Shown one piece after another: positions 24,650 to 36,749 of a stretch of DNA of 64,000 nucleotides (position 1 is the stretch's first letter; each line of letters begins with the position of its first letter). The notes beneath the pieces are model-generated. The model ran no database searches, had not been told where the DNA came from, and was given only the letters and a program-made list of their open reading frames with translations. The stretch covers positions 29,125,826-29,189,825 of the forward strand of contig NC_063150.1 in the NCBI RefSeq assembly GCF_020921035.1. The letters are read 5' to 3'. The DNA is from Rhodamnia argentea. Its lineage: Eukaryota > Streptophyta > Magnoliopsida > Myrtales > Myrtaceae. Position numbers and translations under genes: made by a program.

Positions 24650-26588
24650 CATAAAAAAAATTAGAGACTAACTCTAGATTCATGCAGTATGCATTTTAGG
24701 ATAGTTGCAATTTTTACATTTATTCAGTGCATTTTGGACCGACGGTGGATGGACCCGGATCAATCACCTGGACTGGGCCTCGGCTACAGGAAGAATTCGG
24801 CCGTGACAAAGAAGGATGCGGCAAATATGTTGGTGGGCGAGACAGCGGAAAATGTGGGCCGAACTTAAAACTCTTGACCGGCGCATGTTGAATGCAGGAA
24901 ATCGACCAAATATTGTCAGGCCATGATTGGAATGAAGATGGTCGGCCACATAAGCAAAGGAAAGTGAATATTATTTTCGTGGAAGGAGAATATGCAAAGC
25001 TAGCAAAGGCTCTTGAATGAAAACCCTAAACTACTACTTATAAATACCTATCAAAAGTACTGATTTGAATTAGGTAATATCATATTATCTAATTTGATTT
25101 GTTGTTATTGCTTCCTATTTTGAATATTTTCATATCTTTTAGCGTATTTTCCTAGATTTAGAAAACCAATTCAAATCGGGGATCATGTTGCTACCGACAA
25201 CGTGTAAATTCGGACTAATCTCGACCCCGAGACTTGTCTCAAATGGCACGGGAATTGAGATATCAAATCTACGGCCGCTAGATTTGATTCCTTGATTCAA
25301 TTTGTAACCAAATTTGAATAAAAAATATGTTTAAAAATTATGCATGTCCTTAGTTGCATATTTGATTAATCGTTTTTCTCGTTTGAAAGTACAAAAAGAT
25401 TTAGAAAAGGTAAGGTCTATTAGAAAATCTTATCTCGAAAATTCAATCGCCTTAGATAGACAAGATTTCTTGAAAATCTTTGATCCTAGGATAGGCATTC
25501 ATTTAGAAAAATGTGTTTTATTAGAAATCATATATTACAGATTAGGTGTATTTTAAATATCCCTCATATAGTTTAGGATTGGATATTCATTTAGGTAGAT
25601 AATTCTATCTTAAAACATTTAGACTTAGGATCAAAGATTTCCTAGACAATTTTAGGTCAATCTTCATTTAGGGTAGATTTTGTTTCGTTAATTCCTAATT
25701 TAAAAATTCATTCCAAAATACCAAACATATCTTGTGCATATGCATTCATATAATTTAGAATATTCCATGTCATGCATATATAAAATGCATCTTATTTTAT
25801 ATGCATGTCATGTAGGATAGAACCATAACCGTCGTGTCATATAGTTTTTCTATGTCACCAATTGCATGCCACATCATTCGCATGTCACATAATTGCCATG
25901 TCATTATACTACGTCATTTAGAATGCCATGTCATTGTATGGCCATATCATTATTTGCATATCTAGGTTAATTAATCTGGTTTACATGTTTAAGTCATTTA
26001 GCCTAATTTTGCATGTCACTTAGGTTAGATTCATGACATTTTTACATGCCATCCAGGCTAGGTTAACTTAGTCAATTTGCATGTCATCTAATTAGAGTTG
26101 CATTGCCTTCCTAGTTAGCCTCATTTTCGCATGTCTGTAATTGTATATGCATTGCATTTCATTTGCATCTTCACTTAAATAAATGAAAACACATAAAAAC
26201 CTTGCATTAGGCTAAGTTTTGAGCTTGGGAGATAAGCGTTAGGGTTTAGGCTGCAGTATCTAGGGACACTACATTTTCCTTATTCTTGTAATTTTTTTAA
26301 CGATTTGATTGTTGGGTGTTAAATAATGTTTGCGCACCCGCATGATTATCCCACATGTTAGAACTTTAGAGTAAAATTAACCCAAGCTGCCTGTTTAAAT
26401 GTTTTCAATAAAGTGAAAGTTCTCGAAAGGGCATTAAATCAAATTCCCGGACTCTTGATTCTCTAGTTCGTAGAAATAAAATATTTCTCCCATTACTTTA
26501 TTTAGGTGTCTAATCACCTACTCGTAAATCGATTAATAGCGACTCCAAATATAAAATTTTTGCATGATAATTGAACCTTAAAGACGTG
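24650..26588 (+). repeat. Relic LTR of a gypsy-like retrotransposon
   Basis: The segment has LTR-like features in the plus orientation: a TATA-like TTATAAATACC near 25,037, then a long AT-rich part in which ATGTCAT and CATGTCA words recur (25,760-26,160). A 3' part follows with TTAGGTGTCTAATCACCTA and AATAGCGACTCC (26,500-26,545). The last phrases match the LTR end/primer-binding region of the palindromic element to the right (CGACTCCACT near 27,160 and its complement near 29,530). The left end is undefined and no internal coding region remains. It seems to be the site into which the palindromic element inserted. Confidence 0.5.
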
Positions 26589-27154
26589 TGTTGACACCTA
26601 ATTTTGGCGGTCTCGTATTTTATTTTCTTTGTATAATAGAATTTATCTAATTTGTTAAATATACATTTATTATTATTATTATTTTATTGCAAAAATAGAA
26701 AAGAAATAAAAAAAAATTATGAAAGTAGAAAATAAAAAATTGGATCAGGCCTGGTGGAAGCAAGCTCGTACACCCAGTTGGGCCCTTTGTTCCACGTGCT
26801 ACCCATTTTTTCTCTCTCTTGCAGCCAAGCCCATTTCCATCTTTATTTTTCCTCATTGGGCCTACATGCTCAAGCCCACTTTACCTTCTTCCTCCGTTTT
26901 CGTTTGTGAGGCCCATCTCCTCTTTCTTATTTCCCCCCATAGCCCGTGTCTCTTTTTTATTCTTCTTCCCTTCAGCCCTTTCCCACACGTGAACATCTCC
27001 CTAATAGGCTAGTGAAAACTCTTAATAGCATTTTAGTTTGCTAATCAGGTAAAAGAAATTCAATGTCACGTGAGGTAGGACTTGAGAAAGTCCACGCCAT
27101 TGACCGATGGCAATACCTCTAAACCCGCCGAACTCTTAGGGGAGACCGAAGGCG
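26589..27154 (+). repeat. Left LTR copy, internally deleted
   Basis: It runs from TGTTGACACC to just before TGGCGACTCCACTGGAGAC, which by position and its initial TGG is a primer-binding-site candidate. It includes pyrimidine-rich text with repeated GGGCC and CCCA words (26,775-26,985), as in the right LTR, but is about 2.4 kb shorter than the right copy. The last 150 bp (from about 27,001) pair with the right arm. Confidence 0.5.
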
Positions 27155-27844
27155 GGTGGCGACTCCACTGGAGACGTACTTCATGAAGACTTAAGCCTTA
27201 ATAACAAGTTGATTGTTCCCTAACTTGATCTCCATTTTGGCGTATTGCTAGAAAAATCAAGTTAATTTGCTAAGTTTGTGATTAGATGTTCTTGTAGGTT
27301 GGGAGTTATAAGGGGTAGAGTGAATGTTGACCTATCTATTTTGTAGGGAGTTGTGGGAATGTATGTTTTCTAGATGTATATTGAAGCGGTGTTTGACATT
27401 TCCTACTATGCATGCTTTTCATACACTACACTTTTTGCACACACATCCGGTGGTCCAACCCGGATTGTGACCCCATGAAACCCTTAGGAGGTGTCGGGAA
27501 TGAATTAAGCCATACGCAAGCCCGAAAATGGCAAGATCATTTCTGATCCCGCTCATCACCTCAAAATGTGTGCCCCGATTATGCTGTCAACATTTTTGGG
27601 GGCGGTATATCATTTCGTTATGATGGGAGCATTTAGCCATTAGTCTACCCTACCCTTTATGTGTCAAACCTCACTATTAGTGTACGTGTATTTATGTCAT
27701 TAACAGATACTATTCATCAACCACTGTGAGTATAATCTCTATTTTGTCCCAATTTTCCCATGTCTTTTTCGGTGATGCTTTTGTTACATTCATTGGTCGA
27801 TTGAAATACTCATATATGTTCACTCGAGCCCGATCGGGTATGTA

Positions 27845-28275
27845 ATGGCAAGCATGGAGATGGTCGCAATCGAGCCTGACAACTTGTTAGCCAAGTCAGA
27901 GAACGCAATTGTACTTGAGATGGCGCCGGCTCGGTCGGATGAAAGTCATGACCTAAAAGATGATTTCCTGTGTGGCGGCGCCATTGGGATCAAGAGTTCT
28001 TGCGAAACGCTTATGTTGCAAGCAAAATAGTAGATATCTTGCGGCGGCTTATTGGCGGGTATGATTTTACGATAAAGTATTCACCCCCGCCTTGGTTTTT
28101 GGAGGAGCTCACCCTCGAAACACGAGCTTATTGGAGCGAGTGGGGGGATGAGTTCGACGCGCTAGAGTTCGCTCTAATTGAAGTAGTCGCTCTAATTGAA
28201 GCAGAACAGACTGTTGACATCGAAGAGGTCGCTCCGATGATGATGCGATTACCCCTAAAATTGTGCCAGATTTGA
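27845..28275 (+). pseudogene. Unrecognised ORF of the palindrome left arm, frameshifted
   Basis: A reading frame starts MASMEMVAIEPDNLLAKSEN and breaks after DDFLC. It continues one frame over as RRHWDQEFLRNAYVASK and goes on to TLETRAYWSEWGDEFDALE and EVVALIEAEQTVDIEEVAP, ending where the palindrome loop begins. The opposite arm carries the same protein without the frameshift at DDFLC. I do not recognise the family. Its place shortly after an LTR and leader suggests the start of gag or an Ogre-type extra ORF. Truncated and not functional as it stands. Confidence 0.45.
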
Positions 28276-28439
28276 ATGAGACGTTTATTAGAATGGTAGA
28301 GTCCGTTGTGGCGGACCTGACTATTGAAGTGGCTCTAGGCAATTACCGACTTGAGGACGAAGGCCACAAGGACCTCACAACAAGCTATGCCATACTAATA
28401 AACATTTAATTCAAATCTGGCACAATTTCAGGGGTAATC

Positions 28440-28861
28440 GCATCATCGGGAGCGACCTCTTCGATGTCGACAGTCTGTTCTGCTTCAATTAGAGCAAGCG
28501 CTTCAATTAAAGCAAACTCCAGCGTGTCGAACTCATCCCCCCACTCATTCCAATAAGCTCGTGTCTCGAGGATGGGCTCCTCCAAGAACCAAGACGGGGG
28601 TGAATACTTTATCAGAAAATCATACCCGCCACTAGGCTACCCCAAGATATCTACTATTTTGCTTGTAACATAAGCGTTTCGCAAGAACTCTTGATCCCAA
28701 TGGCGCCGGTTACACAGAAAATCGTCTTTTAGGTCATGACTTTCATCCGATTGAGCGGGCGCCATCTCAAGTACAATTGCGTTCTCTAACTTGGCTAACA
28801 AGTTGTCGGGCTCGATTGCGACCGTCTCCATGATTGCCATTACATACCCGATCGGGCTCAA
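28440..28861 (-). pseudogene. Unrecognised ORF of the palindrome right arm
   Basis: The minus strand reads MAIMETVAIEPDNLLAKLEN through DDFLCNRRHWDQEFLRNAYV and SKIVDILG, then stops at 28,637. The sequence to about 28,440 corresponds to the ETRAYW.EWGDEF region of the other arm but is out of frame. About nine in ten residues agree with the left-arm copy. Each copy thus has a different break (left after DDFLC, right after ILG), so the ancestral frame was open. Family unknown. Confidence 0.4.
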
Positions 28862-29549
28862 GTGAACATATATGAGTATTTCAATCGGTCAATGAACGTA
28901 ACAAAGCATCACCGAAAAAGACATGGAAAAAATTGGGACAAAGTAGAGATTATACTCAAAGTGGTTGGTGAATGGTATCTATTAATGGCATAAACACACG
29001 CATGCTAATAGTGAGGTTTCACACATAAATGGTAGGATATACTAATGGTTAAATGCTCCCATCATAACGAAATGATGTATCGTCCCCAAAAATGCCGACA
29101 ACATAATCGGGTCGTGGCACACATTTCGAGGTGTTGAGCGAGATCAGAAATGATCTTGCCATTTGCAGACTTGCGTATGGCCCAATCTATTCCCGACACC
29201 TTCTAAGAGTTTCTTGGGGTCACAATCCGGGTTTGACCACTGGATGTGTGCAAAAAGTGTAGTGTATGAAAAACATGTATAGTAGAAAATATCAAACACC
29301 GCTTCAATATACATTTAGAAAACATACATTCCCACAACTTTCTGCAAAACAAATAGGTCAACAATCACTCCACCCCTTATATAACTCCCAACCCGCAAGA
29401 ACATCTAATCACAAACTTAGCGGATTAACCCGATTTTTCTAGCAACATGGCAAAATGGATATCAAGTTAGGGAACAATCAACTGGTTATTAAGGTTTAAG
29501 TCTTCATGAAGTACCTCCTTAGTGGAGTCGCTAAGCTATCGTGACCCGT

Positions 29550-32530
29550 TTTCGATCTCCCCGAGGATCCGGCGGGTTTAGAGGTATTGCCATCGATCGA
29601 TGGCGTGGACTCTCCCAAGTCCTACCTCGTGTGATATTGAATTTCTTTTTACCGATTAGCAAACTAAAATGCTATTAAGAATCGCCTACTAGTCTATTGG
29701 GGTCGGCTAGAAACCAATCGAGACACGAAAGAGTTATCTCGATTCCTACGCAACTAGAGTTTCTAGGTTCGGAGACTTGTTTACGCTAACTAGATAATTA
29801 GCGCTTTTTGGGTACCTAATTAGTCGATATTCCCTAAGATGACCACATATTCCGCATGTCATTTTAAGCTCATTAGGTATCTAACCAATACTAAATGATC
29901 ATACATAAAATTTTTATGTCATTTCGTGCAATTACCTATTTATTCTTAACCTAACAATATAAGGAAAACGATTAACATGTAATTTTTCAAAAGATAATGT
30001 TTGTAAACCCTCAATCATGTAAATAATGCCAAATCTATGATGGCGATATTTAGACAAACAATTTCGACTCGAAGGTCGAGTTATAATAGTATTAGACTGG
30101 ATCGGACATCGATCTTCAATCAACGCCAATTTGAGGCTTGAAAATTCACATTAGGGGTAAAAAGGTCAAAGAAACCATTTTTCTAATTTTCTGAAAATTT
30201 TTCTGATTTTTTGAAATTTTTTTATTATTTTTGGAATTTTTTATTTTTTATTTTTTTTTAAAAGGGACCGGGTCCGGGTCGGGTTATCAGACCCGGACCC
30301 GAATCAAGTCGTCGGACCTGATCTGATCCGAGAAAGAGAACCAGGCCCGGGCCTGGTTAGCACAAAAAAAAAAAAAAAAAAGAACAAGCCCACTTCTCTT
30401 GTCTTAACTGAACTGGGCTTTATAATCTCTTTTGGCCCAGCTCCCCTTCTCTTTTCACTTAGCCCGCTCAAGCAGCTTCTCTTTCTCCTTCACCAGCCCA
30501 CTCGAGCAGCCCACAAGCCCTCCTTCAGTCCTCAACTCGAGCCCAACTTCAACCAAATAAACAAAACAGGCCCCAACCAAGACCCAACCAACCTAGCATT
30601 ATGTCTTCCCTTGCAGCATACCAGCCCATCCGATTAAACCCAAATGACCCAAGGATTTGTCGTGAGAAGGCCTGATGGCTACTGTTTAATCGTCTTCTTC
30701 CAATGACGCCTTCTTTTCAACGGGACTGAGAGCAAATCCCCGACGCCACTGGTTTGGGCGTGGGCATCGACACCGGTTCCGTCGGTCGCCACACTTCCGT
30801 TTCAGGCCCGGCCTTCCTCCTCTGCTCTACTAAAAAATGTCGCCGCGTTGCCGGTCCGCCTTCGTCGCCATGTCGGACTGCTACTGTTCGGAACCTGCGC
30901 CACCGCGCTCGCGTTGCCGATGCGTCGCCTGGGTTCGTTCACTGCGCCTCCGCCTATCAATGCCCTTAAACCTTTTGTCACCTTCAGGCACCGGCGACAG
31001 CGACCATGACTTGCTCGCTTGGACTCGCTCGCCGAAGATGCCACGAAACAACGACGCCGGGATCCACCTTCAACGCCACCGGTCCGGGTCTACTCACGCG
31101 TCGCCACTGGTTCGCGTCACCTGACCGTTAGGACCTACTCGCGCGTTCGAAGTGAAGACCACACCTGGGCCAACCTTACGGAGCCGTCCTACCGAACCTC
31201 TGCTCAGTCGCCACTTCAACCACTCTCGCCCTTGCTCCGGCCATCTACTTCGGTTTCTCCCTCCCCGCGGCGGACCCCCGAAAGCCGAGCGCTAGCTAAT
31301 CTGCTCAACGCCCAGCCGCCAGTGGCGAATCAACCAAATGGGTGAAGCTCGAACTCGTCCTTTATGTCCACTGCTCAACAACCAAAACAGGGTCCCGAAC
31401 TGCCCAGCCCCTCTACACGTCGACCAACGAACCGAACCGAACCGACCCACTCCCAACCAGTGAACTAACAACAGGCTAACATGCCTTTCAAATAAGAGAT
31501 GGCTCGGGCAAAGTCTAAAACGCGCAACAAATGACGTGAACAAAATGCGGACAACTATCCAGGTAAATATGGGGGCGAGGTAGAAAGCGGGCTTACCTGA
31601 AGCAAGAGGATGCTGGTCGGGAGTCGACGGACAGCGGTGGTCGCAAAAGCTCGTCGGTTCTAGCCAAGTTCAACATGAGTAAGGCCTATAGCCAAAGAGA
31701 AAACAGCACATGCTCCTCCCTCCGCTATATCCTTGCGCCTTGCCTTCTCTCTTTTTTTGTTTCCCCCCCCCTTCTTCTCTCTTTTGACCGAACCTCTTTT
31801 GGAGCCTCAGCCAACCAGCAGCCTGCCCACCTCTCTCTCTTTTATGCACGTTGCCTCCTTCAGCAAGCCTTTTTTTGTGGACGGGAGGAAACTCCGCTTG
31901 ATGTAGACGTGGCTTGGTAGAAGACCACATGCAGTGTGTGGTGAAATTGTAGTGATGTGAGTGTGTCCAGAGCAGGTGACTTAATGGTAATAATAGGGAG
32001 CTGCTCACGTGTGGAAAGGAACTGAAGGGAAAATAAAAAACAAAGAAATGGGCCATTTGCTCGGGCTTAGACGGAAGGGAAAGGAAAATGGGGAGCAGTT
32101 GGGCCTGTGTCGCATGTGGGCTTTCTTCGCGTGGGAAAAAAAAAGGGGGGGAAAAAAAAAAAAGAGAGAGAAAAAAGAGAAAGCAGAAAGAGTAGGTGAG
32201 AAGGGCAAATGGACCAAAGAGACAAAGGCCCAATTGGGCTTGAAAGAGACAGAGGGGAGGCCCAATCGGGAGACCCAACTGGGGCAAGTGGGCGGGGCTG
32301 GTCCCTCGAATTAAAATTGCGGGCCAAGCCCTGCCCGCGAGGATTCGGGTCTATCCGGCCCGGTCCGGATTTTTTTTTTTTTGAAAAATGAAAATAACAA
32401 TTTAATTAATTAATTAACTATTTTTTTTATATTTTCAAGAACCCAAGAAAAGATGCATATTTAATAAATTTGAAATATTCTTATTTAACAAATATATATA
32501 AAACGGATTCGCCAAAATTAGGTGTCAACA
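29550..32530 (-). repeat. Right LTR copy, inverted, about 3 kb
   Basis: On the minus strand it starts at 32,530 with TGTTGACACC and continues through an AT-rich part, CCGG-rich text near 32,345-32,365 and 30,265-30,350, and pyrimidine-rich blocks with GGGCC words (32,005-32,330). It ends with GGTACCTAATT-like and CGACTCCACT sequences near 29,515-29,830. ORFs inside (for example 30,750-31,350 plus and 31,670-32,287 minus) have biased composition (Arg/Ser/Pro or Phe/Leu/Ser) and no domain; I treat them as chance frames of LTR sequence. Confidence 0.5.
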
Positions 32531-32535
32531 ATGTG

Positions 32536-33675
32536 ATTTGGTAAAGTTTGGAAGAGCTCTAGCTAGGTTAGTTAATTTAATTAACTTAGTAATCCATTAG
32601 CTCTATAAACTCGATTTTTAGTTTGCGACATCGATCATTCCAATAACACAGGTGAAAAAACGATCGCTAAGGCTATGTTTGATCATCGAGATATAATATA
32701 TTTTATCATATCTTGTATTTTGTAGTTGTCCATAATAGAATAAATGAGGATATAGTCAAGATAAAAAAAATCCTAAAGGAGGGAGTATGATAGATTATAA
32801 TAGGATTTTTCAATAAAACAAACATGAGGAGAATCGGGTTTTTCCCACAACTATCGCCTCTCCTCCGCGTTAGGTAACCTTTCCGCCAAGCCGGGCCGCC
32901 TCTCCGATGACGGTGACCGTCGAGCGCCGCTGCCTCATCAACGACGTTAGGCTGGGGTAACTCGGTCGCAAAATATGATATCTTCATAATCTTACTCTTT
33001 AATCGATTGTTTGGCGTGATATAAGATCATGTTCCTCATTCTTGGCTTTGTTAACACGATTGGGGGCCGCTTGTCCTTACTCCTGCTCTCCATTGCAAAT
33101 TTCAGCATCGAATTTTGCCCCAATCGCTTGGGTGAAGAACAAAACAGGTTTAGCCCTAATTCGCTCCGCTTCATTTGTTTGGGGCGAACAACACGCGTAG
33201 ACGATGTAGTTTGGCACTAATATTGTTGTCTTCTTGTTGTCGGCGAGTCACGTCGAACAGTATTCATTAAAATAATGTCGCATTGGATTTTTTGGCCATC
33301 CGAATCCCCGATAGTGCTGAAATGATCGATTTTTTTTTTTAATTTACGAAAGTGGTTCTTTAAGCGATCAGAGAAAAAGTTGTGTCAAACCAAGCACATT
33401 TTAGTGATCGGCGAAAAAGTAACAATTCTTGTGATCTTCACCAAAAATAAGTTGATTATGTTAGGAATTCAAGTTTATGCATTTTAGTTTTTTTTTTTTT
33501 ATCGGAAGGAAAATTTTCATTTTATTCGAAAGAGAAGTATATAACTTCAATGCAAATTAAAAAAAAAAAAGCAAGTAAATTTGAGAGATAAATTAACTTG
33601 ATACAACCTGCAGAGACTTGTTCATTTCACAAAATCACATCAAAGCACAATCGATGGTCAATAACTTAATCACGT
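32536..33675. other. Intergenic DNA, nothing firm
   Basis: No gene found. Positions 32,660-33,050 have a weak inverted similarity between ATGTTTGATCATCGA and the complement of AATCGATTGTTTGGC, which might be a decayed MITE. I could not define ends or a target duplication. Confidence 0.35.
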
Positions 33676-33950
33676 ATCAATATCGGTGATGATCACTAGG
33701 GGTGAGCATGATCTGTGGGCGGTTCTTCCCCTGAAATCGTGAACCACTCACTATCTTAATATCGGTGATGATCACTAGGGGTGAGCATGATCCGGGTGGG
33801 CGGTTCTCACCCTGAAATAGTGAACCACTCACTAAGGACCGGTTCTACAAAATGGGAATCGAGAACCGTCCAATAGTTCCATGGACCTACTCGGGAACCG
33901 AATCGGCTCGATCCGGTTCCCGAGTTGGTTCATGAAACTAGTCCTAATAA
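33676..33950. repeat. Local duplication in a GGTTC/GAACC-rich dispersed repeat
   Basis: A unit of about 84 bp containing ATATCGGTGATGATCACTAG, GGGTGAGCATGATC and GTGAACCACTCACTA occurs twice in succession (about 33,679-33,762 and 33,763-33,835). It is followed by GAACCG and CGGTTCC-rich text. TAGGGGTGAGC is a frequent end of plant hAT-like non-autonomous elements, and similar wording recurs near 43,735 and at 61,814-63,212. The other end of this copy was not found. Confidence 0.45.
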
Positions 33951-35849
33951 ATTATTAAGTCCTCAATTTAAGCATGACGGAAATTGATGTTTTTCTTGTG
34001 GAATGCGATTTCAAGTTAGTAATCTATTGAGTCAATATACTTTTACAAGCGAGCAAATTCGGAATAGCATATTTTTTCCAAGATGCTCGTACTTCGAACT
34101 TTTGAGCTCATTGAATAAAACTCTCCACTTGGAGAAAGTCGACGGGATCGTCCGCAAAATCAACGAAAATAACTTGAAGAGAAGACGAGGGCAGGGCCTC
34201 TCTCCCTTCCCCTCCCCTTCACTTTCTCATTCACCCTCTTTATTTTCTTATCTCCACAAAATTCAAGGTCTCTCTCTCTCTCTCTATCCCCCTCTGAAAA
34301 GACCCTGGAGGAAGAGGGAGGTTGGCAGCGTTTTTGGGAGGAGAGAAAAAACCTAAAGTCTACGTATTTTAGCTAAAGAGGAAGAAGGAGGAAAATGACC
34401 TTGAAAGAGCAATTTTGACAATTTCGTTGGTTGAATTGAATCCCTCACTGATTCCTACCTGAGATCTGTGTTCTGGTCCCGACTGAGAATGTGACCATCG
34501 AAGCGATAGAAATTTCACAGGCAACTTCCACTTACTAGTGGGCACATATTGCTTAAGATAGGGAGTTGGAGAAAGAACTAATTTTATCCAGACGTTGATA
34601 CATAGAATTCTGTGTAATTTTTTTCCATATGCTTCTTTTGAAATTTAAAGCATTACCTTTTTATATTTCCAAACTTTTAGAGCAAAATAATGAAACTGGG
34701 GAAAGTATTCTTTTAATCTCGGGCAAATAGGAGATGATAGGAATACTTTCCCGATATTCTATAGCATCAATGTCTTCTGGTAAGCTAAATATTCAATACC
34801 GCACTTTTCAAGGTACCGATTCACGTCACATTCATCTATTATTACCCTCGTTTAATCAATGTCCCACCTATAAAAAGAAACGTACGCCCACACTTGACTT
34901 GCTCAAGAATGCCGGTACAAACAGATATGTCATGCCTACCCTTATCCTATTTCTCGACCCCGCGGAGCTTATTCTTCTTAAGATAATGCGAAATCTTGTA
35001 ACACCTCAGGCGACATTCGTACGTCGGTCACACTTCCGCAAGATCATAGAGATGTTCTTTTGCTCTTTCTCAAGCTCTTTCGAGAATTATGCGACCAAGG
35101 AAAAGAAAGGAAGAGGCGGGATCCTAGACTTTAGGCAACCGGTGGTGAGCTGCGGGTCCAAAATTCGACTGCGGAAGGCCTCAGGGAGCACCGCAAATTG
35201 GCCCGAGTGGTCCTGAGCTTGACGCAGAAGAATGAGAGAAGGTTAGTGTGCCAGGAATCAGTGGCCACACACCACCACAGAGCCTCGGGGGAGGAACGTT
35301 AGGCGGAGCATCCATTGGGATTCTCTCTCGGATTCCTCAAGTCTCTTCTAAGCCACACAACAGGAAAAAGCCCATCGGACCACTCGTGGCTTAACACTTG
35401 GTCCTCCTTCCATGACCAAAGGCATTCCAGATCTTTAAACCTATCAATGGATAAGGGGGAGGCTTCTCCATCCCACTTCTCAGGAAAATGGTAATGATTC
35501 TAATGAATCTTTACCCTTTTGTCGAGTTGATAAAAGACTGCTTCAAATTGGGGCTTTCAGTCCTATTGATTTGATTTTGGGTTCGATACAATATTCATCT
35601 CGAATGACCAGGGAATGGCCCGTTGTGATTTTTCTTAATTTCGACAGGGATGGTTTAATGTACTCGACGGCGTAATCAATCAATTGTAGATCTAAATCAA
35701 AGAGGTTAATCGATCAATCGTATCTCTAAATCAAAGAAGCATCGAGAAAGGGGTGAAACGTGGTGTGGTACTCATTATGTAGGTGATATATAGTGAATTA
35801 AATTCAACATCAGTGAAATGGTGGGAAAAGTACCATGAAAGTCTTAAAC
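33951..35849. other. Intergenic DNA with unassigned ORF-like stretch
   Basis: A CT-rich leader-like block (34,195-34,290) and a 160-codon open frame at 34,734-35,216 are present. The frame has no domain I know and lacks a clear codon pattern. Segment 34,730-35,500 is more balanced in base composition than its neighbours. It could be an organelle-derived insertion or a decayed gene; neither can be shown by eye. Confidence 0.3.
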
Positions 35850-36410
35850 CTATGGCATTAGTACCATTTCGGTCATAAACCTTTCAATTAAACCAATTTA
35901 GTTTTAAATATTTTGACGATTTGTCAATGTAATCTATCCAGCAAATTTTGACCAAAAATCGCTAGTATGAAAGCTGATCCTTTCTACGTGACTTGGGTGA
36001 CATTGACTAATACCCTTTGCTTGTTGGCTCAATAGGTGAGGCTTGCCAGCCCCTTGCCTCTATGGCTTGTGAGGGTGTCGCAGCCTTAGCCTGGATTTTG
36101 GCAAGGACATGGAGGACCTTGCCCTTGGCGGTGAGGGTTGTGACGCCCTTGTCTATGGCCAACAATGGTCGACCGACAACCTCGCCAACCGTAGTTGTAA
36201 AACAACTAAGAAAAGAAACAAAATTAAAAAATTATAACATTTGTCCACATTAGTTCCGGTCATATCACGTAAGATGGCCAACATCTATGTCAGCGATTTC
36301 CAATTAAAATTGGTTGGATGGTTTGCATTGACAAATCATTAAAAGATTTAGGACTAAATTGGTCAAATGAAAATGTTTATGATTGAATTGATATAAACAC
36401 ACTAAATTTT
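35850..36410. mobile_element. GC-cored foldback element, copy D
   Basis: The left arm (35,870-35,945) contains CGGTCATAAAC, ACCAATTTAG and GATTTGTCAATG. The right arm (36,308-36,395) carries the same words inverted (CATTGACAAATC, CTAAATTGGT, GTTTATGATTGAATTG). A GC-rich core of about 185 bp (36,005-36,190), with GGCTTGCCAGCC and GTGAGGG words, fills the middle. The layout matches copies A, B and C, though the arm sequences are of a different subfamily. Non-coding. Confidence 0.55.
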
Positions 36411-36749
36411 AAACTTTTTGGATAACTATCTCATAAAAAGGTTGCTGTGGAATATAATATTTGTATTTTCAGGGTGATATTATTTCTCGGAACGTGATTG
36501 ATTTCTTCCGTTCAGGTAACGATGTATTGAGAAAAGATACGTGATTGACTTTGGAGCCCGGAAGGAGTTTGGTCAAATGCTTTGTATCATGTGATTCACA
36601 ACCCCATGAAAAGGAAATGAGAAGCACTCGTTCGTCTTCAAAACCAAGGAAACACCATGGAGACTCTTGTCCTAGATGGACAAAAGGACGGTGTCTTTAT
36701 CCTTCCTTCCTTTCTTTCTTCCTCTCTCTTGGAAAGAAATAGGAAGGGA

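Larger units (their letters stand above)
26589..32530. mobile_element. Head-to-head palindromic LTR-retrotransposon derivative, 5.9 kb
   Basis: Both outer ends begin, reading inward, with TGTTGACACCTAATTTTGGC, a common start of plant gypsy LTRs, so the two termini are inverted copies of the same U3 end. Inside lie inverted arms 27,001-28,275 and 28,408-29,700, collinear over about 1.3 kb with substitutions, around a loop of about 132 bp. Each arm reads LTR end, a CGACTCC-ACT primer-binding-like site, leader, then the start of an ORF. The outer right part (29,701-32,530) is a nearly full LTR, while the left one (26,589-27,000) is shortened. Flanks ACGTG (26,584-26,588) and ATGTG (32,531-32,535) differ at one base and may be a target duplication. 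No pol region is present. The leader style suggests a Tat/Ogre-like lineage, tentatively. Confidence 0.75.

Noticed and set aside
30754..31345. Three overlapping plus-strand ORFs of 71-108 codons
   Set aside because: GC-rich LTR sequence lacking stops by composition; Arg/Ser/Pro-rich with no family signature.
31670..32287. 205-codon minus-strand ORF
   Set aside because: Phe/Leu/Ser/Pro-rich low-complexity translation of a purine/pyrimidine tract inside the right LTR, with overlapping open frames in other phases; no domain.
32660..33050. A third Tourist-like MITE
   Set aside because: Only a weak inverted similarity between ATGTTTGATCATCGA and the complement of AATCGATTGTTTGGC; no TTA duplication at matching ends.
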